Assembly: GCA_024195585.1 (NCBI GenBank)
Contig: SWBL01000246.1
Coordinates: forward strand, 1 to 64,000
DNA length: 64,000 nucleotides
Direction: 5' to 3'
From: Aureobasidium sp. EXF-3400
Taxonomy: Eukaryota > Ascomycota > Dothideomycetes > Dothideales > Saccotheciaceae
Each line of letters begins with the position of its first letter. The stretch's first letter is position 1. The notes under the pieces were generated by a model. It was not told the origin of the DNA and searched no databases. It was given only the letters and a program-made list of their open reading frames with translations. Below, in pieces: positions 13,105-25,200 of the stretch. The translations under genes and the position numbers were made by a program.

Positions 13105-14067
13105 ATGCCAGCTGCAGTACCATCAGGTGTTCGTCCCACCGTCGAGCGCGATGATCTGGACGACATCTTCAACTACGATGCCGGCATCAACGCGACTTTC
13201 GATCAGCACCAAGAGGACGCCAACAACAACAATACCGTCCAGGATCAACATGATGTGCCAGTGAATATTGATGAGGAGGTCAAGGTCACCAAGAAGCGCA
13301 AGCCGGTTGCCAAACTTGACGAAGATCGGTACGTACCCATAGCTCAACACATTCACATCCAACTCTGACTCTTCCACAGCCTTCTTTCTCAACAGGGCAT
13401 TCCAAAACTCCGAAAAATCGCCAAAGACCGCATCCAGATCAAGGGCAAAGGCCACGAATTCTCTGACATGGCACGTCTACTAAATACATACCAATTATGG
13501 CTGGACGATCTCTTTCCTAAAGCAAAATTCATGGATGGTGTGTCCATGATTGAGAAGCTCGGCCACAAGAAGCGCATGCAGATGATGCGCAGAGAATGGA
13601 TTCAAGAGGGCAAGCCCAAACCACCGCGCGACGACGACGAAGAGGACTTTGTCATTCCAGATGAGAATGCAGCACCGGAGAACAACATTGCTCGCAACAG
13701 CGAGGAGCAGCCGAATAACGTTGAATCAAGGCCGGAAGCACAGTCAAATGAAGGAACACAGGGAAGGAATAATCACAATCCATTTGGCGAGGAAGAGCCT
13801 GACGAAGACGAACTGGATGCGCTGTTGGCGGAGAGCGAGTCTTTACCAGTATCAACTACGAAACAGAACGACACACAACCTACAGAAGACCAAGAGCCGG
13901 ACGAAGACGAATTGGACGCTCTCATGGCCGAGGACGCAATGAACGACAGTGTGCCCAAAAGTCTTTTCGGTGGGCCTGTCTCATCTACCACTACTACCAA
14001 TGCCGCTTCACGACCACGGGATGAATTTGACGATGACGAAGAGGCGATGGCTGGTATGGATTGGTAG
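13105..14067 (+). CDS. Replication fork protection protein Csm3/Swi3 (TIPIN family), 2 exons, 303 aa
   Basis: Joined 13105..13328 and 13380..14067 across a 51-nt intron (donor GTACGT, acceptor CCACAG) that keeps phase. The Swi3 domain is visible from about residue 65. It begins KRKPVAKLDEDRLLSQQGIP, then KLRKIAKDRIQIKGKGHEFS, a LLNTYQLWLDDLFPKA block and FMDGVSMIEKLGHKKRMQMM. These are the signature blocks of Swi3/Csm3/TIPIN, which pairs with Tof1/Swi1/Timeless at replication forks. The C-terminal third is disordered and acidic, with two near-identical EPDEDELDALLAE / EPDEDELDALMAE motifs about 40 residues apart and an acidic last segment (DDDEEAMAGMDW). It starts 443 bp from the divergent THO1 gene. 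Confidence 0.93.
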
Positions 14068-14681
14068 TCTGATAATAACATCCTTTATAATCGCATCTTC
14101 CGCAATGTTCCTGTCTTCTTGTCTCGTACCTGTCATTGTTCTCTCGCTTTGGAACCACCAACAGTGGATAAATGCGTCGGCAACTCCTATTTCCATCTCT
14201 GGTCGTAAACCTAGCAGCTCTTGCTAAGACAGGGTGATGGGCGTGACAATCACTTCAAGCCAATATCTTTAGATATCCTGTCCAACATTCAAGTTTTTGT
14301 GGATCTTCGATATACAGATATGTGTCTTGGTACCGTTCTATATGTCGATGGGTGTTGCTTGACATTTGGCACCGTTTCGGTCGAGATATAGTGATATTGA
14401 TATTCAACAACGCCTTTGGTCAATATTCACGTTCGGAAGAGCATCAGTGATAGGACCATTTGACTGCGAAATCAGATGTATGCACGAGTGATGTCCAGCG
14501 CTTGTCGCTCCACATGAGAATGTCAGGAAGACCTTTCGTCAGGTTGGCAAGCTTAGTGATTTGATTGAAATGATACAGCATGCTCGCGAACTAGGCAATG
14601 TAAGTGTTGTTTGTCCAAAATTGGAATAGATACATAAATATAAAAAGCGGATGCCTCAACATCACGTGAATTCGTGTGTCA
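14068..14681. other. Intergenic, 3' flank of the Csm3 gene
   Basis: AT-rich 3' flank and tRNA upstream region. No gene seen. A CACGTG hexamer lies just upstream of the tRNA at about 14663. Confidence 0.5.
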
Positions 14682-14752
14682 GTCGCAGTGGTTTAGTGGT
14701 AAAATTCGTGCTTGCCATGCACGAGCCCCGTGTTCGATTCACGGCTGCGACA
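14682..14752 (+). tRNA. tRNA-Gly (anticodon GCC)
   Basis: A complete cloverleaf can be drawn. Acceptor GTCGCAG (14682-14688) pairs with CTGCGAC (14745-14751). The A box is TGGTTTAGTGG. The anticodon stem CGTGC/GCACG holds the loop TTGCCAT with anticodon GCC. The T arm contains the B box GTTCGATTC. No intron. A short T run (ATTTTTG) directly downstream fits a Pol III terminator. Confidence 0.95.
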
Positions 14753-14838
14753 ATTTTTGCGATCTTTGATCGCATCATTGTTTGCTTCACACTGAGCTGG
14801 ATTGTGTACTTTGTTGTACCAATATTATATACCAAGAT

Positions 14839-15912
14839 TTATGAGTCCGAAGCCGACGCTGCTTGGCCCCACCTCTGCAACGCCCCTTCGACGTGGTTCA
14901 CAAGAGTGGCAGCACGACTGATGCCATCTTCTTTGAAGTCCAGAGCATCAGTTCTCCACCAAAGCCAGCTTTGTGCTAGAGAGCCCTCGTCTGCATCAAG
15001 CAACCCTACAGCCACATTTGCAATGCCGTGTCTCTCATCTCTGATGTAGAAGACGGTCGCACCACACTGCCCACAAAAATATCTCGATGCTTCGTCAGAC
15101 GAGCGGTAGTTTTTGAGCGTACCGAAGTCACAGGTGAAAGGCACACTTCCATCAGCGGCCAAAGAGATGTCCGTGGTTGGGACGTAGGTCCATGGAACAA
15201 AATCACAGCCACTCGAAAGACGGCAGGAGTTGCACTGGCACACTTCGGCGAAGAATTTGGTTCGATTCTCGCATAGCCACCATGGGTTTTCAGTTTCGTA
15301 TTCTCCACGGTCAGGATTGTGTTGCTGGACGTCAGATTTGGGGTTGTTTGGGTTAGCTGAAGATGCTAGTGGACGAGAGATCCAGAAGTTGATACCGTTG
15401 CACAGGCAGTGCGCGTGCAGTCGGTCTGAGGTTCTGTCGACTTGATGCTCGCTCGATTGAGGCCAGTCAGTCGGCAGCTCGTCGTTCATAGTAGCATGTG
15501 TCTTGAGTGGCAAGTCTCTGAGCCAATGACTGAAGCCACCATCTTGAGTATCCTTGACGAATATTTGACGCTCGAAATGTACTGTATCCTCAAGCTGATC
15601 GAGAGCTCCTGTATGGATACAAAGTTGGCCATCTAGTTTTTCGATGATGGTAGCGCCGCAAGTGGGACAAAGGTATGTTGTCCTGCGATTTGACCATTGA
15701 CTGGCCTTCAGCCTAGAAAGCGATTCCTGTACGGTCTGGACGCAAGTCTCGGGCACGAATGCTCCGCCTATACACAGCGTTCCTGAGCCGTGACGACAAC
15801 TATCGCAATGGCATATCGAAGCTGTCAGAGGAAGCTGGTCTTGAGGGACTGCAATCGAGAGCTGGTAGTTGCCGCAGAGGCACCTGGCCTGTATCTCGTG
15901 AGAGATGCCCAT
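14839..15912 (-). CDS. Double GFA/CENP-V-domain zinc protein (357 aa)
   Basis: Single-exon frame starting at the ATG at 15912; the longer frame starts with GTG. Two GFA (glutathione-dependent formaldehyde-activating enzyme-like, Mss4 fold) modules stand in tandem. Module one has ARCLCGNYQL, CHCDSCRHGSG and YLCPTCGATI. Module two has AHCLCNGINFWI, CQCNSCRLSSG and YFCGQCGATVF. Each supplies the CxC, CxxC and CxxC cysteine sets that bind two zinc ions in the family. Fungal members are common and mostly of unknown substrate, with a formaldehyde/glutathione link proposed for the founding enzyme. It starts about 515 bp from the divergent poly(A) polymerase gene and ends near a tRNA. Confidence 0.88.
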   Translation of the reverse strand: MGISHEIQARCLCGNYQLSIAVPQDQLPLTASICHCDSCRHGSGTLCIGGAFVPETCVQTVQESLSRLKASQWSNRRTTYLCPTCGATIIEKLDGQLCIHTGALDQLEDTVHFERQIFVKDTQDGGFSHWLRDLPLKTHATMNDELPTDWPQSSEHQVDRTSDRLHAHCLCNGINFWISRPLASSANPNNPKSDVQQHNPDRGEYETENPWWLCENRTKFFAEVCQCNSCRLSSGCDFVPWTYVPTTDISLAADGSVPFTCDFGTLKNYRSSDEASRYFCGQCGATVFYIRDERHGIANVAVGLLDADEGSLAQSWLWWRTDALDFKEDGISRAATLVNHVEGALQRWGQAASASDS

Positions 15913-16427
15913 ATTGACGGGAGAAGACAATTGTACTGTGGGGTCAAATACCACTTGGATTCGAATGTGATTGTGTTTTGTATCAACAAATAGTCAGATG
16001 GAGTCGAATGAAGAGTGCGGAGAAGTTGGCAGGCAGCAATGCTGACTGCATCAAGACGCGAAACGAGCCTGGTACGTGACTGTTGCAGTTACTCAGAAAG
16101 ACTAGAGCTAGACAGACCCGTGGGACGCAACAGCGATTGATCCGCTCGCAAGGTTATATTTTTCGATATACAGCACAAGTGTCAAGAACATCACTCGGAC
16201 CAAGAAGAGTGGTAGACGACTGGTGTGAGCATTGGTGAAAGGGGGGTTTCCATATCACTCGGGGTCTCGGCAAACCGCCCAATGACGTTCGCCGCATGAT
16301 TCGAGGAAAGAGCGCCCCTCGAATTCGCGCAAACTCCGAAAGAAAGACGCAACAACTTTGACAAAATCCCACCTTTGCGCACACCTCATCGACGCTTCAG
16401 ACAGACATCGCTGTCAGGCGCGCAAGG
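15913..16427. other. Divergent promoter region between the GFA-domain gene and the Trf4-like gene
   Basis: About 515 bp between two start codons on opposite strands. No conserved frame. It presumably contains both promoters. Confidence 0.5.
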
Positions 16428-19400
16428 ATGGATCACTACGAACCACCATCAAGAAACCAACGGACGCATCCTCAACGCGATCGTCCACCTCCTCCGTCCT
16501 ATCACGACGCGCCTCCTCCACCTTCGGGTCCTCGCGACATGTTCCAGTTTCGCGGCGCCGCTGCCCGTCCTCCTGCCGACAACTACAGACCTGGTCCTAG
16601 AAGAGATGGCTTCAACTTCTCAGCTGGTAATAACGCGCCGTCCTTCGCGCCTTCAAACAATTACCCAGGTGCTAGAAGAGCCCCTCCCCAGGACGCACGT
16701 CGTAATGGTCAGCGCCGCGGACGTGGCCGTGGTGCGCCCCGTAGATTTGGGCCCAAGCCTGCTCACGAACGCGATCTGATGCGACACCAGCGCGAACCCA
16801 CTCCAGATCAATTGGAAGGCATGAACGAAAGCAGGGAGTCCCGCTTCAAGGTGCTCGACGATCTTTCTGATAGTGACAGCGAGGATGGCGATGGCGATGG
16901 CGCTATGGACATCGAGACCGAGGCTCACCATCCCACTGACGCTTCCGTCCAGCCTTCATCTGTCCACCGTGACAGCCACTCTGATGACTCCGAGGACGAG
17001 CATCCCAGAGCCAAACGTGCTCGAGTCAAGAGTAAGAGCCCCGAGTCCGAACAGGCCAAACCTAAATGGTCAAATCCTGACCCTTACACTGTGCTGCCTC
17101 CGCCTGGCGAGTCTGAAACGAAGAAGAAAGACGTCGTCAAGCTCATCCGCAAAGCCAAGGTCGAGGCCGCAAAGCCTGCCGCTCCTGCTGCTGAGAGTGC
17201 GGACTTTATCTCGCTCAACTTCGATGATGACTTTGCCCAAGATGATAGCGAAGACGAAGGTGGTATTTCACTTTCTGCATCTGTCGGAGACGAGCCATCT
17301 CTTCCACAAAGGTCTTCATTCAGTCATCTAGATCACCTCCATCCCGATCGCAACATCGCTCCGCCCGCTCGTGTCGAAGAGTCTAAGGGTGTGAATATGT
17401 CAGCGCCTGTACCTCTACCCCGCCTTGATGTTTGGCCTCCACCTGCGGATGTACATGGTGACCCTTCAGGCCGCAGCCAATATCATACCGGGCTTCAGAG
17501 ACAGGAAGCCAAGGACGCGGTAGCGCCAGTCAGAAAAGAGAACAACAAGAAGCGCAAGCGCCGTGACGATGTAACACTCGGCGACACCATTGAGGAATGG
17601 AAGGCTCCTGAAGGCACTGATCCTGCTCCCTGGTTTGCCAACAAGCTTCAAGGTCATCGTGCTGAACAATGGCTTCACAACGAGATTCTTGACTTCTATG
17701 ACTACGTCAAGCCTCGCGACTTCGAAAACCAGGTTCGTGAGGATCTGGTCAAGCGCATTGAGAGCGCGGTCAGAAAGTCATTCCCTGATTTGAACGTTCG
17801 TGCATTCGGATCCTTCGCTTCAGGCCTTTACCTCCCCACCGCTGACATGGACCTCGTTGCCTGCTCAACCCGATTCCTGAATGGCGGCTATGCAAACCCA
17901 CAACCAACAAAGAGTTGGATGTACAAATTTGCCAATTGCCTTAAGAGAGCTGGGATTGCCATTGAGTCATCAGTCACTGTTATCGCCAGCTCCAGAGTGC
18001 CTTTGGTCAAGTTTGTCGAGAAAGTGACTGGCCTGAGGGTTGATGTTTCGTTTGAGAATGATAGTGGACTTCTCGCCAACAACACCTTCCAAGTTTGGAA
18101 AGAGCGTTTCCCCGCCATGCCCATCATTGTATCCCTGATCAAGCAGTTTCTCGTCATGAGAGATTTCTCCGAGGTCTTCAGTGGTGGCCTTGGTGGTTAT
18201 TCGGTTATCTGCCTGACCATCACTATACTCCGCGTCCTTGAGGATCGCAATGGCGTCGATTGGGACCCTATGCAAAGCCTGGACACTGTTCTGATGACTT
18301 TCTTTGTATACTACGGTAGAGATTTTGATGTTCACAATCATGGTATTCAGATGGAGCCATGGAACATCGTCACAAAGGTAAGCACTTATGCGGTTGCATC
18401 GCGCAAGGGGAAGGGTTTCGTTTGCTTGGGCATATCTGCTTGAAGCAGCATTCTCTCCTAATGATCCTTGCTACCGATCAAGTTTCTTGTATTCGGGCCT
18501 CGCAATACGTGATGTGGTTACGAGAACCCAAGCTAATTTTCACAGAAATCGTGGAGAAACGCTAAAGGCCAACCTTCCAAGCATGACAGACTCCTCATTA
18601 TCGATCCTAACAACTACAACAACGACATCTCCGGAGGCTCGAGCTCAGTCATGAAAATCTTCGAAAGATTTGCAAACGCTTTCAGAGAGCTCAACATCTG
18701 TATGTCTGATGCCGAGGACTCACACAAGGACAACGGTGATGTCATCAGTATTCTCGAACGCGTTTGGGGTGGCAACTATGCACTCTTTGAAGCTCAGCGT
18801 TCCCGTCTGAGAGCTGTATGGCAGCAGAATATGGCAAGGTATGCTGCTATGCACTCAAGAACCAGAACATATCAGTAACGGTAACGTCAGCGGCAGTAAC
18901 TTCCCGCGTGGCAACAACAACAACAACCAAGGTGGAAACGGTCACGGCGGTAGCCATCAAGGTAAACCAGGAAATAACCCTTCTGGAAACCAAGGAAACC
19001 AGAATAATCAGCCAAAACAGGGCAAAAGGCCCGCAGATGGTGATTCCAAGCCGAACAAGAAACAGAAGATGAACAACGATAACGAGAAGAAGTGGGCATA
19101 GTCAATGCACGAGACTCACGACGGTGGCTGACTGATTACAGGCGCGCACCCTTGCACACAGAGTATGATGACCCTACAGGTGAAGCGACGGCAGAAGTAT
19201 CGGGCCCCGCAGGCGCCGCCGGCAAGAGAAAGAAGTCGTCTGATGCGACAGTTGGCGCTCCCCAGTCAAATCAATCCTTACCCAACAACCAAGGAGCAAT
19301 ATCCGGAGCATCAAAGAGGGCAAAAACCGAGACGGGTGACGAGAAGGACGAAAAGCAGAGAATTCACGAGGAAAAAGACCGCGCAAAGACTTTCAAGAAG

Positions 19401-19520
19401 AACCATCCTGGAGTGACCGGCATACCCGACAGAATGGACAAGGCTATGTTTAAGCAACTTACCAAGAAACATGGCAAAGACACCAAGCCGAAGCCGAAAT
19501 CCAAGAAGAAGCACAACTAG
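16428..19520 (+). CDS. Non-canonical poly(A) polymerase, Trf4/Cid14 (PAPD5/7) family, 4 exons, 940 aa
   Basis: Joined 16428..18377, 18546..18838, 18891..19091, 19142..19520. The 168-nt first intron and the last intron (50 nt, branch GCTGAC) are well supported. The third exon could instead start at 18876, which leaves the same frame but gives a 37-nt intron. Residues 1-370 are disordered, with RGRGRG and acidic Ser tracts. The catalytic region follows: GSFASGLYLPTADMDLV (nucleotidyltransferase GS motif plus DxD), RVDVSFEN (third Asp), then the central and PAP-associated domains with LIKQFLVMRDFSEVFSGGLG and DPNNYNNDISGGSS. The tail is Asn/Gly/Gln rich and ends with a Lys-rich PKPKSKKKHN. In yeasts this enzyme is the catalytic subunit of the nuclear TRAMP complex, which tags RNAs for exosome decay; a nuclear role is inferred here. 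Confidence 0.92.
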
Positions 19521-20424
19521 CTGTCGATCGATCAACAAGACATTCGGGCATGGTTACTTTCTGGAACGACCTTCTGATCGGTATGATTGCTGTGTCATTC
19601 TACCCTTGACGATACAGGTTTTTCCGTTGCTGGCAACAATTCACGTATACATTACTTTCTGCAGGGTTTTACATATGGAGTGGCGTACCGTCGGAATTGC
19701 TGATACCCCATCACACATGGCCTTGTAACGATAGCTTTTCATTTTACACTTTCACAGCGACAGTCGTTGAGCCTTTCCCTTGTACTCTACTTGTTTTCGG
19801 TGCCTGGTGGACTAACCTCGAAACAGAGTTGCCAGAATGGCTTTTGAGTACGCTGACAGGATTGCAGGATTCTACAGTGGGCGCGTGGGTTTGAATGGAT
19901 GTTTCTTTGCGAAACACGGGCAAGAATCCAACAACGCTATTGAATTGAATGTCTACGGACTGTGATTCAATTAGCAGGATTCTTGATCCTCCCCTTCTGT
20001 GCTGCGCAAGCGGTGCAGAGGGTCTTTTCTCATTGGACGACCTGCTTTACGCAAGTGTCTAAAGAGGACAGAAACGAGAACGTGCAACAACACGAATTAG
20101 AGGCAGGTGGTAGAGCCGCAAACCAAGTAAGAAGAACACAACATGAACGGGTCACAGGCGGTCTGTACGAGTTGAGCGAGAGTCATGTCATTTTGGTTCA
20201 AGCAAGAGCTCGTCTCGTGCTCAGACAGTGATTGGAGGGGCAGCCCCGCCCTCCGTCACCGCCCGCCTTCTTGGCGTTCAACATCAACAATCTATTCCAG
20301 GAGACAGGGCCATGTTGGACTCAAACCATTCGATAATTTCCATCTGCAAAATCTCCACGACCCACGCGCAAAGCACTCCCGACTCCTCCAAAACTTCTCT
20401 GTACACATCTTCACAACCGAAACA
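19521..20424. other. Intergenic between the Trf4-like gene and profilin
   Basis: 3' UTR of the poly(A) polymerase gene and the profilin promoter. The last 120 bases before the profilin ATG are CT-rich, typical of a fungal transcription start region. No gene seen. Confidence 0.5.
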
Positions 20425-21107
20425 ATGTCGTGGCAAGGTAAGCTCTTTCCGCTCTCACCGCATCCTCATGGCGAGCTTGTCGGCTGACTTTCAAACCAAC
20501 AGCATACGTCGACCAGAGGTATACACCGCCATCGCCACCACCTACAGACATATCGCTGACACTCGAACTTCCAGCCTGATCGGCACTGGCAACATTGACA
20601 AGGCCGCCATCTTCAACAGCGAAGGCAACAGCGTCTGGGCCACTTCCGCTGGCTTCACTGTGCGTCCTCCATATCCCACTGCCGAGCATGATCTGAGAAA
20701 GAGTTGGATTTCGGATGACCGCGGATGAGATTTGTTCAAGAAAGAGCATGGGCTGATAGCGTGATTCTCCAGGTTTCTCCTCAAGAAATGGCCGAGGTCG
20801 TCTCTGCATTCAAGGACACCTCCGATGTCAAGAAGGTCCAGAGCACTGGTCTCCACGTTGCTGGCGAGAAGTTCATCGTCCTCAAGGCTGATGACAGAAG
20901 CTTGTACGGCAAGAAGGTGCGGCTTCATATGCAATCCTACTTTCAAATATCAGTGAGCTGACAATCAATCAGGGCAAGGAGGGTATCGTCATCGTCAAGA
21001 CCAAGCAGGCTCTTCTCGTTACCCACTACCCCGAGCACGTCCAACCGGGTGTTGCCGCAAACACCGTTGAGCAACTCGCCGACTACCTCATAAGCGTCAA
21101 CTACTAG
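20425..21107 (+). CDS. Profilin (5 exons, 130 aa)
   Basis: Joined 20425..20437, 20503..20518, 20575..20659, 20773..20916, 20973..21107. The two first coding exons are only 13 and 16 nt and were found by matching the profilin N-terminus MSWQAYVDQSLIGTG. The rest reads NIDKAAIFNSEGNSVWATS, VSPQEMAEVVSAF, GLHVAGEKFIVLKADDRSLY and ends TVEQLADYLISVNY. This is the complete profilin fold at normal length, including the aromatic N- and C-terminal helices that bind poly-proline. Profilin binds actin monomers and PIP2 and feeds formin-driven actin assembly in the cytoplasm. All splice phases agree. The 113-nt third intron is the longest. No other reading is reasonable. Confidence 0.96.
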
Positions 21108-22204
21108 AGAAGATGGCAGATGCGCATCTTTTCTGTTGTCCACATCTTCCTGTCGAATCTCCTTGACGTTGAGATTTGAGGCTTGACTCCCTTTTCGTTT
21201 CCTTGATTGTGCAGGGTGCAGAGGACAACACCGGGGTTTCAATCCAACCAAAAACATCAACAGCAATAACTGTTACATCAATCCAAGACTTGTGCATAGC
21301 GAAAATATTATCCTTTTATTTACCTCTCCGTTTGCCCCTCTAGATATTTGGTCTGCTGTATGGATGGAACATAATCTTTGGTGGTCGCAATTCGTTCTCT
21401 GTGCACCTAGCGCACACTAATAGACTCGGTGCAAGGGCTGTTCTCCGTCAAGATACCGCAGCTAAGCCTTTAAGCTTCTGACACCAGGTCAACAGCGTGT
21501 ACTCTATATAGATAGGACGAGAGTGGAATCATGCCCGAATACGAGTTCTGCCGAAAATGGTGCCGTTCACCGCCTTCGGGCAGCAGCTGTTTCCACACAA
21601 CGTGCCTTCCCGCATGAGCACCTGCACGTATCAACTCAATCACATTTGTAGAAACAGGTAGAAATCAAAAACCTTGTATCCAACTTCCCAGGATAGGATA
21701 ATTCTCAGGTATAACAATGTGGTTACAGCAATGCCTCACCACTACAGTCGATGCTTGGATCAAGGACACAACTGGTCCACCACCGATATACTGATGCAAA
21801 CGAGTAAACTGGGTTGCTGGTTCCAACATGGCTGAGACCTGCAGGAAAATCAAGTACCATGGTACTTGGAAGTGTCCAAGTCATCCCCGGTAACACACTA
21901 CTGGCTCTGGAAAACACTGTGATAGTTGACAGCCCAAAGATAAGCGTCTCAGAAGCAAGGAGTGCTCTTGTGAAAAGAGTTGGTTGGCGGAAAGCTGCAG
22001 AAGCTGGCGCATGTATGTATTTCACTCTGCATCGTTCGGAAACACGCAGCTGTTTCTCACAACACTTGGGTTGTCTTTGTCGGGGTTTCTTCTTCGTCTT
22101 GTTTGCGCTTTCGACTCAACTTCCTTCACACCTCTTTCTCATCATCGTCTTCATACCATTATCTCATCAGTTCATTCATACACCTAACATCTTGAAGCGC
22201 CGCC
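21108..22204. other. Intergenic between profilin and the ZNFX1-like helicase
   Basis: Profilin 3' UTR and helicase promoter. A CT-rich stretch (about 22060-22190) precedes the helicase ATG. Short frames here have no motif. Confidence 0.5.
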
Positions 22205-25200
22205 ATGCGACGCCGTGGACCAGGTATATGCTATGCCTTCCAACGAGGCGAATGCCATCGTGGGTCAAGATGCCAGTATTCGCACGATCCCGCGGCACGC
22301 AACACGCGTCAAGGTCCCAAGAGAGATAAGCATACCACTTCGCCTGAGCTTGACAACTGGAAAGACATGACCTTCCAAAAATCTCCCCTCGGATTTGGCC
22401 TCGGCAAGTTCTTCACTCAGGCACTGCGTTTGGTCCAGCTCGACGATGCTTGTCGTCAAGAAGTCATCAAGAGTCTCGCAACCGACAAAGGCTTGAACAA
22501 GGTTCTTGAACTTGTGGGCCAGAAGTTCGAAGGCATGTCAGAGAAAGCCCTTGTGCATACTTTCGTCTCTCAGATCAGTCCTTTCTTTCGTGTTCTCTCA
22601 GAAGAGCATGTCATGTCTTCACCTCTTCTTGAACGTCATCTCGGCGATATCTGCCAGTTTCTCTATGGTGTGGGAGGTAGTAGAGGCGAGAAACTTTTTG
22701 CCGCTGTCATCCAAGCCCTCAGCGCACTCTTGCAGAAGTCCGACATCGAGTTTTTCACCTCGCTCGAAGCTTCTCTTGCCGTTCTCATGAGACTCGTGGA
22801 GTTCAACAGCACAGCAAAAGTCACGCCTTGTTTCACAACATATGCAACTGCTTTGGCCGCAATGTTGACACCCCAATCTGACCCAGCTGCAGACAATTTG
22901 CGCTATCAAGCGACAAAGCATCTGGACAATATCAACAAACGCCTAGGAATTGGCACATCAATTCGCAATATCGGTTCAGTCAACGGCCAAGATACCAACA
23001 CAGCCTCAAAGCCCACATTCTCTCTACAACGCAGTCTTCCAGGAAGACTTCCCAATGGAAGGCCTCGACACAATAACGACTTTGACTCGATCGAAAAGAT
23101 CCAGATAATGCCAACATCAGAAGAGATTCAGAGCACCCATGCAGAATACCTTCCATTGCAAGATCCCTCTACCTGGCATAGGACAGGTGTTACGGGTCTT
23201 ATTGATCGCCATTTCAGGTTGTTGCGCGAGGACACCATCGGCCAGCTGCGTGATAGTGCTCGTGTCGAGCTCGAAGCTCTTCAGGGAATGGAACCCCAGC
23301 GCGGCAAGTCAACACTTCGAAGACATACGTACAGGAATGTCCTCGTTGAATTGCCAAAGTTCGACTCTCTTAGAGGTTTGGAGTTTGTCATCAGCTTCGA
23401 TCAGCCACCAGAGCTCAGATCGAAATCAAAGAAGCAACGCCAGGACTGGTGGACTCATTCAAAACGATTGGAAGGTGACGCTCTCATCTGTCTCATCAGC
23501 TCAACCAGGGCCTTTGTCTTCTGTAGTGTCTGCTTTCCACACGACCAGTCAAAGCGATCTACGAAGGATATGGAGAAACTTCCCGACCCACACCGAAACA
23601 TTGTCTCGCACTCCGACAACCGCGTTCGTGTGATTGCACGACCTAGTGAAATGAACGCAGAGAGTATTGCTCACATTCTTGGTAAGCCTCTGAATCTTGT
23701 AATGATTCTGGACAGAGATACTAACCGAGTCTGTCAATCCAGGCATTTTCTCTCAGAAGGACTTCCAAGGCGGTCGTTCGTTGGTCGAGTTTCCCGGAGT
23801 GCTTCTCCCTGCGTTTTTGCCCACCCTCACTGCGTTGAAGGCTATCTCTAGAAGTGGAAACCTGCCCTTCTCCGAATTCCTCGCTCCTTCCCAAGGCAGC
23901 GGAGAAAGTACCGTGGTCGTCCCACCACCTGCTTATGCTCAAAGAGCCGGCTCCAAATTCGAACTTGACTCTATCGTTCAAGACGGGACTTCAGCTTTTG
24001 ATCCCACAAAACCCAAGCAAGCAGACATTGATTCTCTCCAGAAGGCATCAACCTTGGACAACACTCAAGCTTCTGCGCTGTTGAGCTCACTTTCTCGGTC
24101 GTTTGCGCTCATCCAAGGCCCTCCTGGAACTGGCAAAAGCTACACTGGTGTTGCTTTGATGAAAACCTTGGTGAGCAACAAAAAGGCAGCTGCACTTGGC
24201 CCTATTCTGGTTGTCACCTTTACAAATCATGCTCTGGACCAGTCACTCGAACATCTACTCGACCACGGTATCACCCAAATTATCAGACTGGGCTCGAACT
24301 CGAGATCTGAGCGTATGGCTGATATCAACCTCAGAAAAGTCGCTGCGACTGTTGAGCGGACGAAAGCTGAGAACTCTGAATACGGAAAGACAAGAGGTCA
24401 GATGGATGATGAGACCGTGGCCATCACACACCATCTGCACAGTCTCAGTCGTACCACGCAGAATCTTAGAGAATATCTGGCTCAGAACCACCCAAACTAC
24501 TACGCTCAGATCTACGGAGCTGGTCGTGATGCAGACGGATGGGAGGAGGAACGATACGGAAGTGCAAGCCAGCGCTTCAAGAAGTGGCTACACGGAGGCA
24601 AACATGTTCAGAGCAACCGTACTCTCCAAATCATCACTAGGGTTGCCAATGTGAACGAGCTTTCGAACAATGAACGCCGCTTGTTGCACAACTACTGGCT
24701 CGGCATGGCACAGAAGCGAATCCTAGATGCCATCAACAACCGTGCCAAAACATTCAACACCCTCAAACTGAGATTAGACGCCATCAAGAACGAAACAGAC
24801 CTTCGCGTGCTGAACCAAGCAAACGTTATTGGAGTCACCACCTCAGGCCTCGCGCGACACTTGGAACTTCTGCGCAAGCTGCCATCAAAGATCTTGCTAT
24901 GTGAAGAAGCTGGCGAAGTACTCGAGTCTCATCTTCTGACTGCTTTGCTACCATCGGTTGAACACGCAATTCTCATCGGCGATCACTTGCAGCTGCGTCC
25001 ACACGTTCAATGCTACAACCTGTCACAAGAGAGTGCTAGAGGCCAGCAGCACGCTCTGGACACTTCTCTCTTCGAAAGACTGGTCACCGCCACTGATGGT
25101 GGTGCTCGTTTACCCTTCAGTCGATTAGACACTCAGAGACGTATGCATCCCGACATCGCTGAGCTAGTACGCACCACGCTGTACCCTACACTTTCTGACG

